DNA of 64,000 bases from Phenylobacterium sp. (GTDB taxonomy: Bacteria > Pseudomonadota > Alphaproteobacteria > Caulobacterales > Caulobacteraceae): the NCBI RefSeq assembly GCF_004297125.1, contig NZ_SCVD01000038.1, positions 1 through 64,000 on the forward strand, read 5' to 3'. This document shows, piece by piece, positions 17,204-25,339 of the stretch. How positions within the stretch are numbered: position 1 is the first letter of the stretch; every line of letters starts with the position of its first letter. A program made the translations under genes and the position numbers. The notes beneath the pieces were generated by a model. The model had not been told where the DNA came from. It was given only the letters and a program-made list of their open reading frames with translations, and did not search any database.

Positions 17204-17925
17204 ACCTCGTCCACCCCGCCGGGGTTGCGAGCCCGCGACTGCAGCCACATGACCCCGAACAGGTCGGAGAGCGAGGCCGTCAGCCGGCCGAGGTTCGTGT
17301 ACTTCGACTGGCCGGTCTGGCGGTGGCGGTGGTGGACGGGCCGGAACTCGACCCGGTAGCCTTCGCGCAGCATCAGCGCCGGCAGGTAGCGGTGGATGTG
17401 GTCGAAGTAGGGGAGCCGCAGGAACGCCTCGCGGCGGAAGGCCTTCAGCCCGCAGCCGGTGTCGTTGGCGTTGTCCTTCAAGAGGCGCTTGCGCACGCCG
17501 TTGCCGACCCTGGAGGCCAGCTTCTTGGCCTGGCTGTCCTGGCGCTTCACCCGCTCGCCGCCCACCAGCGCCAGCTCCGCCGGGCCGGCGGCCAGGGCGT
17601 CCACCAGGGCCGGGCCGTCCGCGGGGTCGTTCTGGCCGTCGCCGTCCAGGGTGACGATCACCGGGGCGCGGGCCGCCAGGATCCCCGTGCGGATCGAGCG
17701 GCTCTGGCCCGAGTTCTTCCGGTGCGCCAGGACGCGGAGCTGCGGGATCTCGCCGGACAGGGCCTTCAGCGCCGCCCGCGTACCGTCCCGGCTGGCGTCG
17801 TCCACGAAGATCACCTCGAACGACCGGCCGGCGAACGCCTGGGCGATCTCGCGCGCCAGGGCCGGCGCCGCGCCCTCCTCGTCGAAGACGGGGACCACCA
17901 CGGAGATGTCGGGCGCAGAAGTCAT
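17200..17925 (-). CDS. Family 2 glycosyltransferase (ArnC/DPM1-like)
   Basis: A 241-aa GT-A fold transferase: SVVVPVFDEEGAAP near the start, FVDDASRDGTRA (about 40-51), and the metal-binding LDGDGQNDPAD (about 93-103). No C-terminal membrane helices are present, unlike ArnC. It probably transfers a sugar from a nucleotide sugar to a lipid carrier. ATG 17925 (MTSAPDISVVVP) was chosen over a longer frame lacking family sequence. It is divergent from the ArnT-like gene 55 bp away, suggesting a lipid-linked sugar donor and acceptor pair. Confidence 0.87.
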   Translation of the reverse strand: MTSAPDISVVVPVFDEEGAAPALAREIAQAFAGRSFEVIFVDDASRDGTRAALKALSGEIPQLRVLAHRKNSGQSRSIRTGILAARAPVIVTLDGDGQNDPADGPALVDALAAGPAELALVGGERVKRQDSQAKKLASRVGNGVRKRLLKDNANDTGCGLKAFRREAFLRLPYFDHIHRYLPALMLREGYRVEFRPVHHRHRQTGQSKYTNLGRLTASLSDLFGVMWLQSRARNPGGVDEV

Positions 17926-17980
17926 GGCCCGCTCATAGCGGAAAAGATGGCGGGAGAAAGGATCGTGGTATGCACGCGCC

Positions 17981-19660
17981 ATGACGCTGGATGGCGCCCT
18001 GACGAAATGGAGCGGCGGTTGGCGGGGGCCGGCGCTCGCCGCCTTCATCGCCTTCCTGGCCGGATTGCCCGGCCTGCTGGCCATGCCGCCGCTCGACCGC
18101 GACGAGGCGCGCTTCGCCCAGGCCACCGCCCAGATGCTGGAGAGCGACGACTATGTCGTGATCCGCTTCCAGGACGCGCCGCGCTTCAAGAAGCCGGTGG
18201 GCATCCACTGGCTGCAGGCCGCCAGCGTCAGCGTGCTCTCCAGTCCCGAGGCGCGGCAGATCTGGGCCTACCGGGTTCCGTCGCTGCTGGGCGCCATGCT
18301 GGCCGCGGCCGCCTGCGCCTGGGGCGCTGGGGCGTTCTTCGACCGCCGCGCCGCGATGCTGGCCGGGGCGATGCTGGGCGCGAGCCTGCTGGTCTCCACC
18401 GAGGCCTTCATCGCCAAGACCGATTCGGCCCTGACCGGGACCACCACCCTGGCGCTGGCCGCGCTGGCCCGCCTCTACGCGGCCAGGAACGGCGGGCCGC
18501 CGGCGCCGGCGGCGGCGGTCTGGATCTTCTGGGCCGCCCTGGGCGCCTCGGCCCTGATCAAGGGGCCGATCGGGCCCATGGTCGCCGTCTTCGCCATGAT
18601 CGTGCTGGCGGTCTGGGACCGCCGCACCGGCTGGCTCGCCGGGCTGCGCTGGTGGTGGGGCCTGATCATCGTCCTGGCCATCGTCGGGCCGTGGGCCGGG
18701 GCGGTGACGGTGGCCACCGACGGCGGCTTCTGGACCGAGGCCGTAGGCTCCGACCTGGCGCCCAAGCTGGCTGGCGGCCAGGAGACCCATGGCGCGCCGC
18801 CCGGCTACCACCTGCTGCTGACACCCCTGCTGTCGTTCCCGATGACCCTGCTGCTGCCCGCCGCAGCGGTGACGGCGTGGCGCCATCGCGCGGAGCCCGG
18901 CGTGCGGTTCGCCCTGGCCTGGCTGGTCCCGACCTGGATCGTCTTCGAGGCGCTGCCCACCAAGCTGCCGCACTACCTGATGCCGGCCTACGGCGGCCTG
19001 GCGTGGCTGGCCGCGCGGTCCCTGGCCGAGCCGATCGGCGCCGTGGCCCGCTGGCTGGGCGCGGGCCTGCTGGCGGTGATGGGCCTGATCCTGGCCGCCG
19101 CGGTCTTCTACCTGCTGTCGCTCTACGGCGACGCGTCGGACGCCTGGGCCGCGACCCTGGCGGGGGGACTGCTGGCCGCCGCCGGGCTGGTGGGCGCCTA
19201 CCTCATGATTCGCGACGCGCCGCAGGCGGCGGTGCTTTCGTCCCTCGCCCTCGCGGTCCTGGGCCACGCGGCCCTGGCGGCGGGGCTGGCGCCGCGCCTC
19301 GACCCCCTGTGGCTCTCCGACCGCCTGGAGCGGGCCATGGGCCAGGCCCGCCTGCTGCCCCGGCAAGGGGTGGCCGAGGCGCCGGTGGCCGTCGCGGGCT
19401 TCGCCGAGCCCAGCCTGGTCTTCGCCCTGGGCACGGCCACCGAACTCGACGGCCCGGCCGAGGCCGCCCAGGCCATCGTCGAGGGCCGCCCCGCCATCGT
19501 CGAGCAGCGCGAGGAACAGGCCTTTCGCGACGCGCTGAAAGCCCGCGCCGGCTCGGCCGTCCTTGTCGCGAGCGTCGGCGGCATCAACTATTCGAAGGGT
19601 GATCCGATGACGCTTCGGGTCTATGTCGCGCCCGAAGTCCTGAGTGAGGTCCGCCGATGA
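17981..19660 (+). CDS. ArnT-like membrane glycosyltransferase (GT83/GT39)
   Basis: A 559-aa polytopic inner-membrane protein with about eleven to twelve hydrophobic segments. The signature PPLDRDEARFAQA after the first membrane helix (about 36-48) is the ArnT/PMT periplasmic acidic motif, and KKPVGIHWLQAA follows. Such enzymes move a sugar from a polyprenyl-phosphate donor to lipid A or another periplasmic acceptor. The GT2 gene divergent to it could make the donor. The stop overlaps the HMG-CoA lyase start (ATGA). Confidence 0.87.
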   Translation: MTLDGALTKWSGGWRGPALAAFIAFLAGLPGLLAMPPLDRDEARFAQATAQMLESDDYVVIRFQDAPRFKKPVGIHWLQAASVSVLSSPEARQIWAYRVPSLLGAMLAAAACAWGAGAFFDRRAAMLAGAMLGASLLVSTEAFIAKTDSALTGTTTLALAALARLYAARNGGPPAPAAAVWIFWAALGASALIKGPIGPMVAVFAMIVLAVWDRRTGWLAGLRWWWGLIIVLAIVGPWAGAVTVATDGGFWTEAVGSDLAPKLAGGQETHGAPPGYHLLLTPLLSFPMTLLLPAAAVTAWRHRAEPGVRFALAWLVPTWIVFEALPTKLPHYLMPAYGGLAWLAARSLAEPIGAVARWLGAGLLAVMGLILAAAVFYLLSLYGDASDAWAATLAGGLLAAAGLVGAYLMIRDAPQAAVLSSLALAVLGHAALAAGLAPRLDPLWLSDRLERAMGQARLLPRQGVAEAPVAVAGFAEPSLVFALGTATELDGPAEAAQAIVEGRPAIVEQREEQAFRDALKARAGSAVLVASVGGINYSKGDPMTLRVYVAPEVLSEVRR

Positions 19661-20574
19661 GCCGCCGTATCGAGATCGTGGAAGTCGGGCCGCGCGACGG
19701 GCTGCAGAACGAGAAGACCCTGTTCGACGTGGGCCAGAAGCTGGAGATGATCCGGCGCCTGGAGGCCGCCGGCGCACGGCGCATGGAAGTGGTCTCCTTC
19801 GTGAACCCCAAGCGCGTGCCCCAGATGGCCGGCGCCGAGGAGATCATGGCCGCCCTCCCCCATAAGGAAGGCCGCTCGCGCATCGGCCTGGTGCTGAACA
19901 TGCGCGGCTGGGAACGCTGCCTGGACGCCGGCTGCGACGAGGCCAATGTCGTGGTCTGCGCCACCGACGGGTTCGGCATCCGCAACCAGGGCGCCTCGGT
20001 GGACCAGCAGATCGAGACCCTGGCGCACATCATGGGCGCCCGGCGCGTCCAGGATCCGCCCGTGACGATGACCGTGTCGGTCGCCTTCGGCTGCCCTTTC
20101 GACGGCGAAGTCCCCGAGGAGCGCGTGGTCGAAATCGTCAAGGCCGCGGCCGACATGCGGGTGGCCGAGATCGCGCTGGCCGACACCATCGGCGTCGCCG
20201 ATCCCTGGATGGTCCGCCGCCGCGTCGAACTGGCCCGCAAGGCCGCCGGCCACATCCCCCTGCGCCTGCATTTCCACGACACCCGCAACACCGGCCTGGC
20301 CAACGCCTTCGCGGGCGTGGAGGCCGGGGTCGACATCCTGGACGCCTCGGTCGGCGGCCTGGGCGGCTGCCCGTTCGCCCCGAACGCCACGGGCAACATC
20401 GGCACGGAGGACCTGGTCTACATGCTGGAGCGCGCCGGCTTCGAGACCGGCTACGACCTGGGCGCCCTCATCGAGATCGGCAATTGGGCCTCGGACCTGC
20501 TGGGCAAGCGGGTGGCGTCGTCGCTCGGCCGCGCGGGGGCCTTCCCGCCACCGGCTCCGGTGGCGGTTCCCTAG
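19657..20574 (+). CDS. Hydroxymethylglutaryl-CoA lyase
   Basis: Cleaves HMG-CoA to acetoacetate and acetyl-CoA in leucine or ketone-body degradation. The product is 305 aa. Motifs: EVGPRDGLQNE (9-19), the substrate Arg and metal site within, HFHDTRNTGLAN (about 207-218), and the HMG-CoA lyase signature GGLGGCPFAPNATGN with the active-site Cys. The ATG overlaps the stop of the ArnT-like gene by four bases, though the functions are unrelated. The stop shares CTAG with the convergent gene. Confidence 0.93.
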   Translation: MSRRIEIVEVGPRDGLQNEKTLFDVGQKLEMIRRLEAAGARRMEVVSFVNPKRVPQMAGAEEIMAALPHKEGRSRIGLVLNMRGWERCLDAGCDEANVVVCATDGFGIRNQGASVDQQIETLAHIMGARRVQDPPVTMTVSVAFGCPFDGEVPEERVVEIVKAAADMRVAEIALADTIGVADPWMVRRRVELARKAAGHIPLRLHFHDTRNTGLANAFAGVEAGVDILDASVGGLGGCPFAPNATGNIGTEDLVYMLERAGFETGYDLGALIEIGNWASDLLGKRVASSLGRAGAFPPPAPVAVP

Positions 20575-20999
20575 CGCTTGCGGAAGCGCTTGGCTTCCGC
20601 CTCCAGCTTGCTCACCCAGGCCTCGGGCTCGCCGCTCTTCGCGTCGAACGGCAGCTCGCCGGCCACGCCGCGGATGGCCAGCCAGAGCTGGGCGCTGAAG
20701 TGGCCCAGCACCCGCAGCGGCCGGCGCTTGTCGTCCAGCACGTCCCAGCCGGCGTCCTCGAACGCGAAGACCTGGGCGCTCGGCGGCTTCGTTTCGATGT
20801 TGTCCCAGCCGGCCGGACGCTCCACCGCCTCGGCCTCGTCGGCGGTCAGGCCGAACAGCGCCGTCGAGCAGGCGTCGATCTCGGGATGCTCCGCCCGGGC
20901 TTCCGGCTCGGCGAACTCGCGCTTCATCACGGCCTTGCGCTCGAGGTCCGCCACGCCGGGCAGGTCGATCAGGCGGCGGAGCGGCGGCTTGCTGGTCAT
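20571..20999 (-). CDS. Hypothetical protein
   Basis: A 142-aa soluble acidic/basic mixed protein with no signal peptide or membrane segment. Readable segments include LIDLPGVADLERKAVMKREF and DAGWDVLDDKRRPLRVLGHFSAQLWLAIRG. No family was recognised. It is convergent with the HMG-CoA lyase gene and shares its stop tetranucleotide. The ATG at 20999 is the only reasonable start. Confidence 0.65.
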   Translation of the reverse strand: MTSKPPLRRLIDLPGVADLERKAVMKREFAEPEARAEHPEIDACSTALFGLTADEAEAVERPAGWDNIETKPPSAQVFAFEDAGWDVLDDKRRPLRVLGHFSAQLWLAIRGVAGELPFDAKSGEPEAWVSKLEAEAKRFRKR

Positions 21000-21113
21000 T
21001 TCTACGGCGTATCGCGGATGGCTGCGCCTGGCGAGCCGCCGCCGATGGAATCCCGGCGCGGGAGCGGGCGGACTTTGCTAGCCTCGCCGCGCGGCCATGG
21101 ACGAGGTGGGACG

Positions 21114-22118
21114 ATGAGATCGGTGCTGTTGGCCGCTGCGGCCCTCGCCCTGGCATGCGGGACGGCCCTGGCCCAGCCGGCGCCGCGCACCGCCGACGGG
21201 CGTCCGGACCTCACCGGCGCCTGGTCCAACGCCTCGCTCACCTGGCTGGAGCGGCCCGCCAGCCTGAAGGGCCTGACCCTCACCGAGGCGCAGGCCAAGG
21301 CGCTGGCCGACGCCAATCCGGCGAAGAAGGCGGCCGAGGCCGACGCCAGGCCTGTCGATCCCAATGCCGGCCCGCCGCCCGAGGGGGCCGTCGGGCCCGC
21401 CCACAGCATGATCTACATGGACGGGGGCTCTGCCTTCGCCAAGGTGAAGGGCCAGTACCGCACCTCGTGGATCGTCGACACGCCCGACGGGCGCCTGCCG
21501 CTGACCGACCTGGGCCGCCGGCGGGCGCGGGAGGCCGCCGCCATGAGCCAACGGATGGACCCCGTCGGTCCCGAGGAGCTCGCGCCGAACGACCGTTGCC
21601 TGATCGGCTCGCGCGGCTCCGGCGGGCCGGGCATGCTCAACAACGTCTACAACTCGAACTACCAGTTCGTGCTGGCGCCCGACGCCCTGGTCATCGTGGT
21701 CGAGATGGGCTTCGGGACCCGCGCCATCCCCATCTTCCCCAGCAAGGCCGCCGCCCAGGCCGGCCACCGCCCCGCCGCCCTGCAGCTCTGGATGGGCGAC
21801 AGCGTGGCCTGGTGGGAGGGCGACGCCCTGGTGATCGAGACGCTGAACGTCAATCCGGTGCAGGGCCGGTTCGGCCCGATCTTCCTGTCGCCGCAGGCCC
21901 GCGTCACCGAGCGTCTCACCCGCGCCTCGGCCACCGAGCTGGCCTACGAGTTCCAGGTCGAGGACCCGGTCCACTACACCCAGACCTGGCGCGCCGAGAT
22001 GACCCTCTACGCCCTGGGCGGCCAGATCTACGAATACGCCTGCCACGAGGGCAACTACGCCATGTCCGGTATCCTGGGCGGCGCGCGGGCCAAGGAGCAG
22101 GCGGCCGGAACCCACTAG
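21114..22118 (+). CDS. Secreted hypothetical protein
   Basis: A 334-aa exported protein. The signal peptide is residues 1-20 (MRSVLLAAAALALACGTALA). The mature part starts PRTADGRPDLTGAW, a pattern common in secreted proteins annotated as hypothetical in Proteobacteria and Acidobacteria, and ends with YEYACHEGNYAMSGIL, another hallmark of that group. CLIGSRGSG and the terminal Cys suggest a disulfide. The function is unknown. ATG 21114 follows GGTGGGACG; the longer frame upstream has no conserved sequence. Confidence 0.8.
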   Translation: MRSVLLAAAALALACGTALAQPAPRTADGRPDLTGAWSNASLTWLERPASLKGLTLTEAQAKALADANPAKKAAEADARPVDPNAGPPPEGAVGPAHSMIYMDGGSAFAKVKGQYRTSWIVDTPDGRLPLTDLGRRRAREAAAMSQRMDPVGPEELAPNDRCLIGSRGSGGPGMLNNVYNSNYQFVLAPDALVIVVEMGFGTRAIPIFPSKAAAQAGHRPAALQLWMGDSVAWWEGDALVIETLNVNPVQGRFGPIFLSPQARVTERLTRASATELAYEFQVEDPVHYTQTWRAEMTLYALGGQIYEYACHEGNYAMSGILGGARAKEQAAGTH

Positions 22119-22149
22119 CCCCCTGGGCCCGAGGGCCTATATCGGGGCC

Positions 22150-22788
22150 GTGAAGCCGGCTCTCTCCCTCGCGCTCGCCGTGGCCGCCGGCCTCGCCGGC
22201 TATCTGCTGGTGCGGAACCTGCCGCCGCCGGATACGCGGCTCGAACTGACGCCGGTGGTGGCCCAGGTGCTGGGCGATCCCGGCTCGCCCGTGTCCGGCG
22301 CCGCCGCGGCCGACGTGACCGTCGTGATCTTCACCGACTACCAGTGCCCGGTCTGCAAGCGCACCGACCCGGCGCTCGGCCGGCTGCTGGCCCGCGACCC
22401 CAAGGTCCGCGTGGTGTGGAAGGACTGGCCGATCCGCGGCCCCGCCTCCGACCTCGCCGCCCGCACCGCGCTCGCCGCCCACCGCCAGGGGCGCTACGTC
22501 CAGGTCCACGACGCCCTGATGGCCGCCCGCGGCCAGCTCACCGCGCCGCGCATCGCCGACATCGCCGCCCGGGCCGGTGCCGACCCGGCCCGCCTCGCGG
22601 CCGACCTGCAGACCGACGCCCGCGCCATCGACGCCCAGCTCGGCCGCCACAAGCTCCAGGCCTTCTCGCTGGGCCTGCAGGGCACGCCCGCCTACCTGGT
22701 CGGGCCCTACCTGATCCAGGGCGGCCTCGACGACCGCGCCCTGGCCGGCGCCGTCCGCCGCGCCCGCCGCGCGGGACCGCCCAAATGA
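22150..22788 (+). CDS. DsbA-family periplasmic thiol oxidoreductase
   Basis: A 212-aa thioredoxin-fold protein. The N-terminal hydrophobic helix (about 4-22) anchors or exports it. The active site is CPVC at 66-69 in FTDYQCPVCK; the cis-Pro is in LQGTPAYLVG. It probably oxidises or isomerises disulfides in envelope proteins. The start is GTG 22150, 31 bp after the preceding secreted-protein gene, so the two may be co-transcribed. Confidence 0.87.
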   Translation: MKPALSLALAVAAGLAGYLLVRNLPPPDTRLELTPVVAQVLGDPGSPVSGAAAADVTVVIFTDYQCPVCKRTDPALGRLLARDPKVRVVWKDWPIRGPASDLAARTALAAHRQGRYVQVHDALMAARGQLTAPRIADIAARAGADPARLAADLQTDARAIDAQLGRHKLQAFSLGLQGTPAYLVGPYLIQGGLDDRALAGAVRRARRAGPPK

Positions 22789-22839
22789 ACCTTGGCCGTC
22801 GCCATCCATTCCGGGTTTGAGAACCTGAAGGGACCGGCC

Positions 22840-23100
22840 ATGCGCCACGCCGTCGTGATCATCCTCGCCGCCGCCAGCCTGGCCGCCTGCCAGCGCCAAT
22901 CGGCCGACGCGCCGCAGGGCGCCTCGACCCCGGTCGCCGAGACCCCGACGCCGGCCCAGCCCGCCGCCTCCACCGGCGCAGGCGGCGCGGTGACCGGCGC
23001 GGCCGACCCCAACCCCGCCGGCGCGGGCGCCACCACCGATGCGGAACCCGGCGCGCCCTCGAACCGGATGGGCTCGACCCCGGCCAGCCCGCCGAACTAG
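22840..23100 (+). CDS. Small Ala/Pro-rich lipoprotein
   Basis: An 86-aa predicted lipoprotein. ATG 22840 gives MRHAVVIILAAASLAACQ with lipobox LAAC (Cys17). The rest is a low-complexity Ala/Pro/Thr/Gly tail with no fold. The earlier ATG at 22792 would bury the signal. It resembles the lipoprotein at 23614-23877 in plan and may be a loosely related paralogue. Its stop shares CTAG with the convergent lipoprotein gene. Confidence 0.7.
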   Translation: MRHAVVIILAAASLAACQRQSADAPQGASTPVAETPTPAQPAASTGAGGAVTGAADPNPAGAGATTDAEPGAPSNRMGSTPASPPN

Positions 23101-23498
23101 CGCCGCAACGCCCAGCCCCGCGCCTCCAGCCAGCGCCGCGCGACCTCGGCCGCGTCGGGGCCCAGGGTGCCGGGGATCGGCTGGATCACCGCGCCTTCGC
23201 CGTTGATCAGGATCACCCCGCCGGAGGTCCCGTCCGCGCGGACGTAGCCCACCGCGCTCTCCCGCGCCGGCCGGCCGGTCCGCGCCACCATCAGGGGCCA
23301 CTGGAACACCACCCGCAGCGCCGCGTCGTCCTTGGCCGCCGCGCCGGGCGCGGTCCCGCCCGGGGGATAGGTGCGCACCGTGGGGGCCGGCTCGGGCGCG
23401 GGCTCCGGCTGCCGCGTCGTCTTCGCCGGCTCGCACGCCGCCAGCAGCGCCGCCGTCGCCGCCAGGACCGCCAGGATCGGGTCACGTCTCATCGCCAT
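23097..23498 (-). CDS. Small lipoprotein with C-terminal domain
   Basis: A 133-aa predicted lipoprotein: MAMRRDPILAVLAATAALLAACEP with lipobox LAAC (Cys22). A Pro-rich linker (QPEPAPEPAP) leads to a compact domain of about 85 residues (LRVVFQWPLMVARTGRP, YVRADGTSGGVILINGEG). The domain was not recognised. A second ATG at 23492 is an alternative start. It is convergent with one small lipoprotein and divergent from another. Confidence 0.7.
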   Translation of the reverse strand: MAMRRDPILAVLAATAALLAACEPAKTTRQPEPAPEPAPTVRTYPPGGTAPGAAAKDDAALRVVFQWPLMVARTGRPARESAVGYVRADGTSGGVILINGEGAVIQPIPGTLGPDAAEVARRWLEARGWALRR

Positions 23499-23613
23499 GC
23501 CGCATTCCACGCCAGGCGGGCCGCGAACGGAACCCACAGATTTCTTGTGCGGCGCCGCGAACTCGCGCCGCCGCTCGCAGGTTGGCGAGCGGGGCTCAAA
23601 CGAAGGGATGCCT

Positions 23614-23877
23614 ATGAGAAAACTGCTCACCGTCACGGCCGCCGTCGGCGCGGTCCTGGCCCTGGCCGCGTGCCAGAAGACCGAGACCACCCCGCCGCCG
23701 ACCGCGGCCGACGCCGGCGCGGCTCCTCCCGCCGACAGCGCCGCGGCGCCGCCCACGGGTGCGCCGGCCGACGCCTCCGCCGGCGCCATGGGCGCGACAC
23801 CGCCCGCCGGCGAGGCCATGCCCTCCACCCCGCCGACCGCCCCCACCGAGACCCCCGCCGCCCCGCCGCCGAAGTAG
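23614..23877 (+). CDS. Small Ala/Pro-rich lipoprotein
   Basis: An 87-aa predicted lipoprotein, MRKLLTVTAAVGAVLALAACQK, lipobox LAAC (Cys20), followed by a low-complexity Pro/Ala/Thr tail ending PAAPPPK. ATG 23614 was chosen because GAAGGGA precedes it at good spacing; ATG 23608 in frame adds two residues. A GC-rich hairpin follows the stop at 23894-23923. Confidence 0.7.
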   Translation: MRKLLTVTAAVGAVLALAACQKTETTPPPTAADAGAAPPADSAAAPPTGAPADASAGAMGATPPAGEAMPSTPPTAPTETPAAPPPK

Positions 23878-23893
23878 GAGATCGGCGTCCGTT

Positions 23894-23923
23894 CCTCCCC
23901 CGTCCCGCAGCGGCCGGGGGAGG
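23894..23923 (+). terminator. Hairpin after the lipoprotein gene
   Basis: Perfect 9-bp stem CCTCCCCCG / CGGGGGAGG with a 12-base loop, 17 bp after the stop at 23877. There is no following T-tract, so factor-independent termination is uncertain. The arms also resemble the pyrimidine/purine-tract repeats at 24466-24519 and 25051-25246. Confidence 0.4.
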
Positions 23924-23996
23924 GCGCGATTCCCACTCTCGCTTGCGAACCGGGCCTCAGGCGCCATCTTGATCCCCGACACCCGGAGGCCCCGAC

Positions 23997-24278
23997 ATGT
24001 GCCGCAACATCAAGACGCTGTTCAATTTCGAACCCGCCGCGACCGACGACGAAGTCCGCGCCGCGGCGCTGCAGTTCGTCCGCAAGCTGTCGGGCTTCAA
24101 CACCCCGTCCAAGGCCAACCAACCCGCCTTCGACGCCGCCGTCGAACAGGTCTTCCAAGCGGGCGCCCGCCTGCTCCACGACCTGGAGACCCAGGCCCCG
24201 CCCAGGGACCGCGAGGTCGAGGCGGCCAAGGCCAGGGCGCGGAACGCGGAGCGATTCGGGCAGAAGGCGCCGGCCTGA
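23997..24278 (+). CDS. DUF2277 family protein
   Basis: A 93-aa protein beginning MCRNIKTLFNFEPAATDDEV, followed by AALQFVRKLSGFNTPSKAN and a long helix; this is the complete DUF2277 pattern and length. The function of the family is unknown. The conserved Cys2 and Arg3 right after the initiator fix the start at ATG 23997. Confidence 0.9.
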   Translation: MCRNIKTLFNFEPAATDDEVRAAALQFVRKLSGFNTPSKANQPAFDAAVEQVFQAGARLLHDLETQAPPRDREVEAAKARARNAERFGQKAPA

Positions 24279-24465
24279 GGGCCTCGCGCCTCACCGTCAG
24301 CGCCGCGATCCGCGCCAGGATCAGATGGCCCATCGCCCAGGTAAAGGCGGTGGGCTTGTGGCCCGACGACTTGTCCATCGGCGGGATCGGGAGGTCGCGG
24401 GCGGGCAGGGGAGCGGGTGGCATGGCGGCAGTGTGGACCGCCGGTGCGTCAGGAGCGGACGTACC

Positions 24466-24521
24466 CCGCTCCTCACCCGTTTACGGGGGAGGGGGACCGC
24501 GAAGCGGTGGAGGGGGCGCTG
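24466..24521 (+). repeat. Dispersed GC-rich repeat, copy D
   Basis: Contains the 37-base segment at 24483-24519, beginning ACGGGGGAGGGGGACCGCG, that is identical to 46494-46530 within the helicase gene. It overlaps the 3' end of the small membrane protein gene on the other strand. Confidence 0.75.
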
Positions 24522-24864
24522 GGGCCGTGCTCAGCGTCGAGACCTGCGGCGTCGGCGGAGGTTTACGGCGCAGATGGTCGTCGATCCGGCGCTCGGTCGA
24601 CCTGTGACCCACCAGCACATAAGCAAGTGAGGCGAAGCTCGTGACACTCATCAGCCCGGCCAGCCCAATCGCAAATGCGTAGTCGTCGGGGTCGTAGCCA
24701 CCCCGCCCGGAGATCATCAAGGCGATGACGGGACGCAGCGGAGGCTCCAGCAAGTCGCGCTGCGCCAGGAGCACCCATGTCAGGGCCGCGAACGCGAACC
24801 CCGCTGCGCCGGCGGCCGCATAGCGCGCCCGCATGTCGCTGTGCCCACGCCTACGCCTGAGCAT
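24481..24864 (-). CDS. Small membrane protein with a repeat-derived tail
   Basis: A 127-aa protein with two clear hydrophobic segments (about 15-33 and 62-84). The C-terminal 13 residues (PPPPLRGPPPP region) are encoded by a dispersed repeat whose 37-bp core at 24483-24519 recurs exactly at 46494-46530, so the original C terminus was probably replaced by repeat insertion. The start may be ATG 24864 or 24834. No family was recognised. Confidence 0.5.
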   Translation of the reverse strand: MLRRRRGHSDMRARYAAAGAAGFAFAALTWVLLAQRDLLEPPLRPVIALMISGRGGYDPDDYAFAIGLAGLMSVTSFASLAYVLVGHRSTERRIDDHLRRKPPPTPQVSTLSTAPAPPPPLRGPPPP

Positions 24865-24907
24865 CCTTCAGGACGCCTCCCACCCTTAAATCCATGGTGG
24901 ATTGCGA

Positions 24908-25002
24908 GCCTGCCGGACCAGACGTGTCAAGGACGCGCCTCCGGCGCGCCGCCCCGCGGCAGGCGCTGCGCGCCTGTCCTTGAGACGCCTGGCCCGGCAG
25001 GC
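24908..25002. repeat. Imperfect palindrome
   Basis: Outer arms of about 33 bp: 24908-24940 begins GCCTGCCGGACCAGACG and the right arm ends with its near complement at 25002, with CAAGGAC / GTCCTTG conserved. The inner loop is itself GC-palindromic. This looks like a dispersed intergenic repeat unit. Confidence 0.7.
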
Positions 25003-25050
25003 AAACTCTGGGCATGGACCTAAGGACACGAGCGGCTGGCGGCATCTCCT

Positions 25051-25246
25051 CACCTCCCCCGCGCAGCGGCGGGAGGGGGACCGCCGGCCGTAGAGCCGGT
25101 GGTGGAGGGGGCAAGCCTTGGGGCTAAGCAACTCGACCGGGCTGTCGCGGATTCAGCGGCTGGGGCTCGCCCCCTCCACCACCTGCTCTTCGCTACGCTC
25201 GGCCGGCGGTCCCCCTCCCGCCATCGCTGCCGCGACGGGGGAGGTG
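25051..25246. repeat. Inverted pair of GC-rich dispersed repeat
   Basis: Copy 25051-25117 (CACCTCCCCCGCGCAGCGG onward) and copy 25163-25246 on the opposite strand match closely, including GGGAGGGGGACCGCCGGCC and GGTGGTGGAGGGGGC. They are separated by 45 bp of non-repeat sequence. Confidence 0.8.
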
Positions 25247-25262
25247 AAGGCCTCCCAACGAG

Positions 25263-25290
25263 AAACCCCGCCAGCTCGCGCCAGCGGGGC
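25263..25290 (-). terminator. Terminator-like hairpin of the dehydrogenase operon
   Basis: On the minus strand a stem CCCCGC / GCGGGG closes a loop and is followed by TTTCTCGTT, about 50 bp after the stop of the last dehydrogenase gene (25340). This fits factor-independent termination. Confidence 0.5.
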
Positions 25291-25339
25291 TCCCCAACCT
25301 CAGCGCTAACCGGCCCGCGCTCCGCGCAGGCCGCCCAGC

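Larger units (their letters stand above)
24865..25339. other. Gene-free repeat island
   Basis: This 475-bp stretch has no convincing gene on either strand. It holds three structures in a row: an imperfect palindrome (24908-25002), an inverted pair of the GC-rich dispersed repeat (25051-25117 and 25163-25246), and a terminator-like hairpin (25263-25290) serving the leftward acyl-CoA dehydrogenase operon. Confidence 0.7.

Noticed and set aside
24097..24423. 108-codon leftward frame beginning MPPAPLPARDLPIPPMDK
   Set aside because: The second half is antisense to the DUF2277 gene and is composition noise. The first 48 codons are unique but show no family; too weak to call.
24865..25339. CRISPR array
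   Set aside because: The repeats are inverted palindromes of unequal length, not regularly spaced direct repeats with unique spacers.
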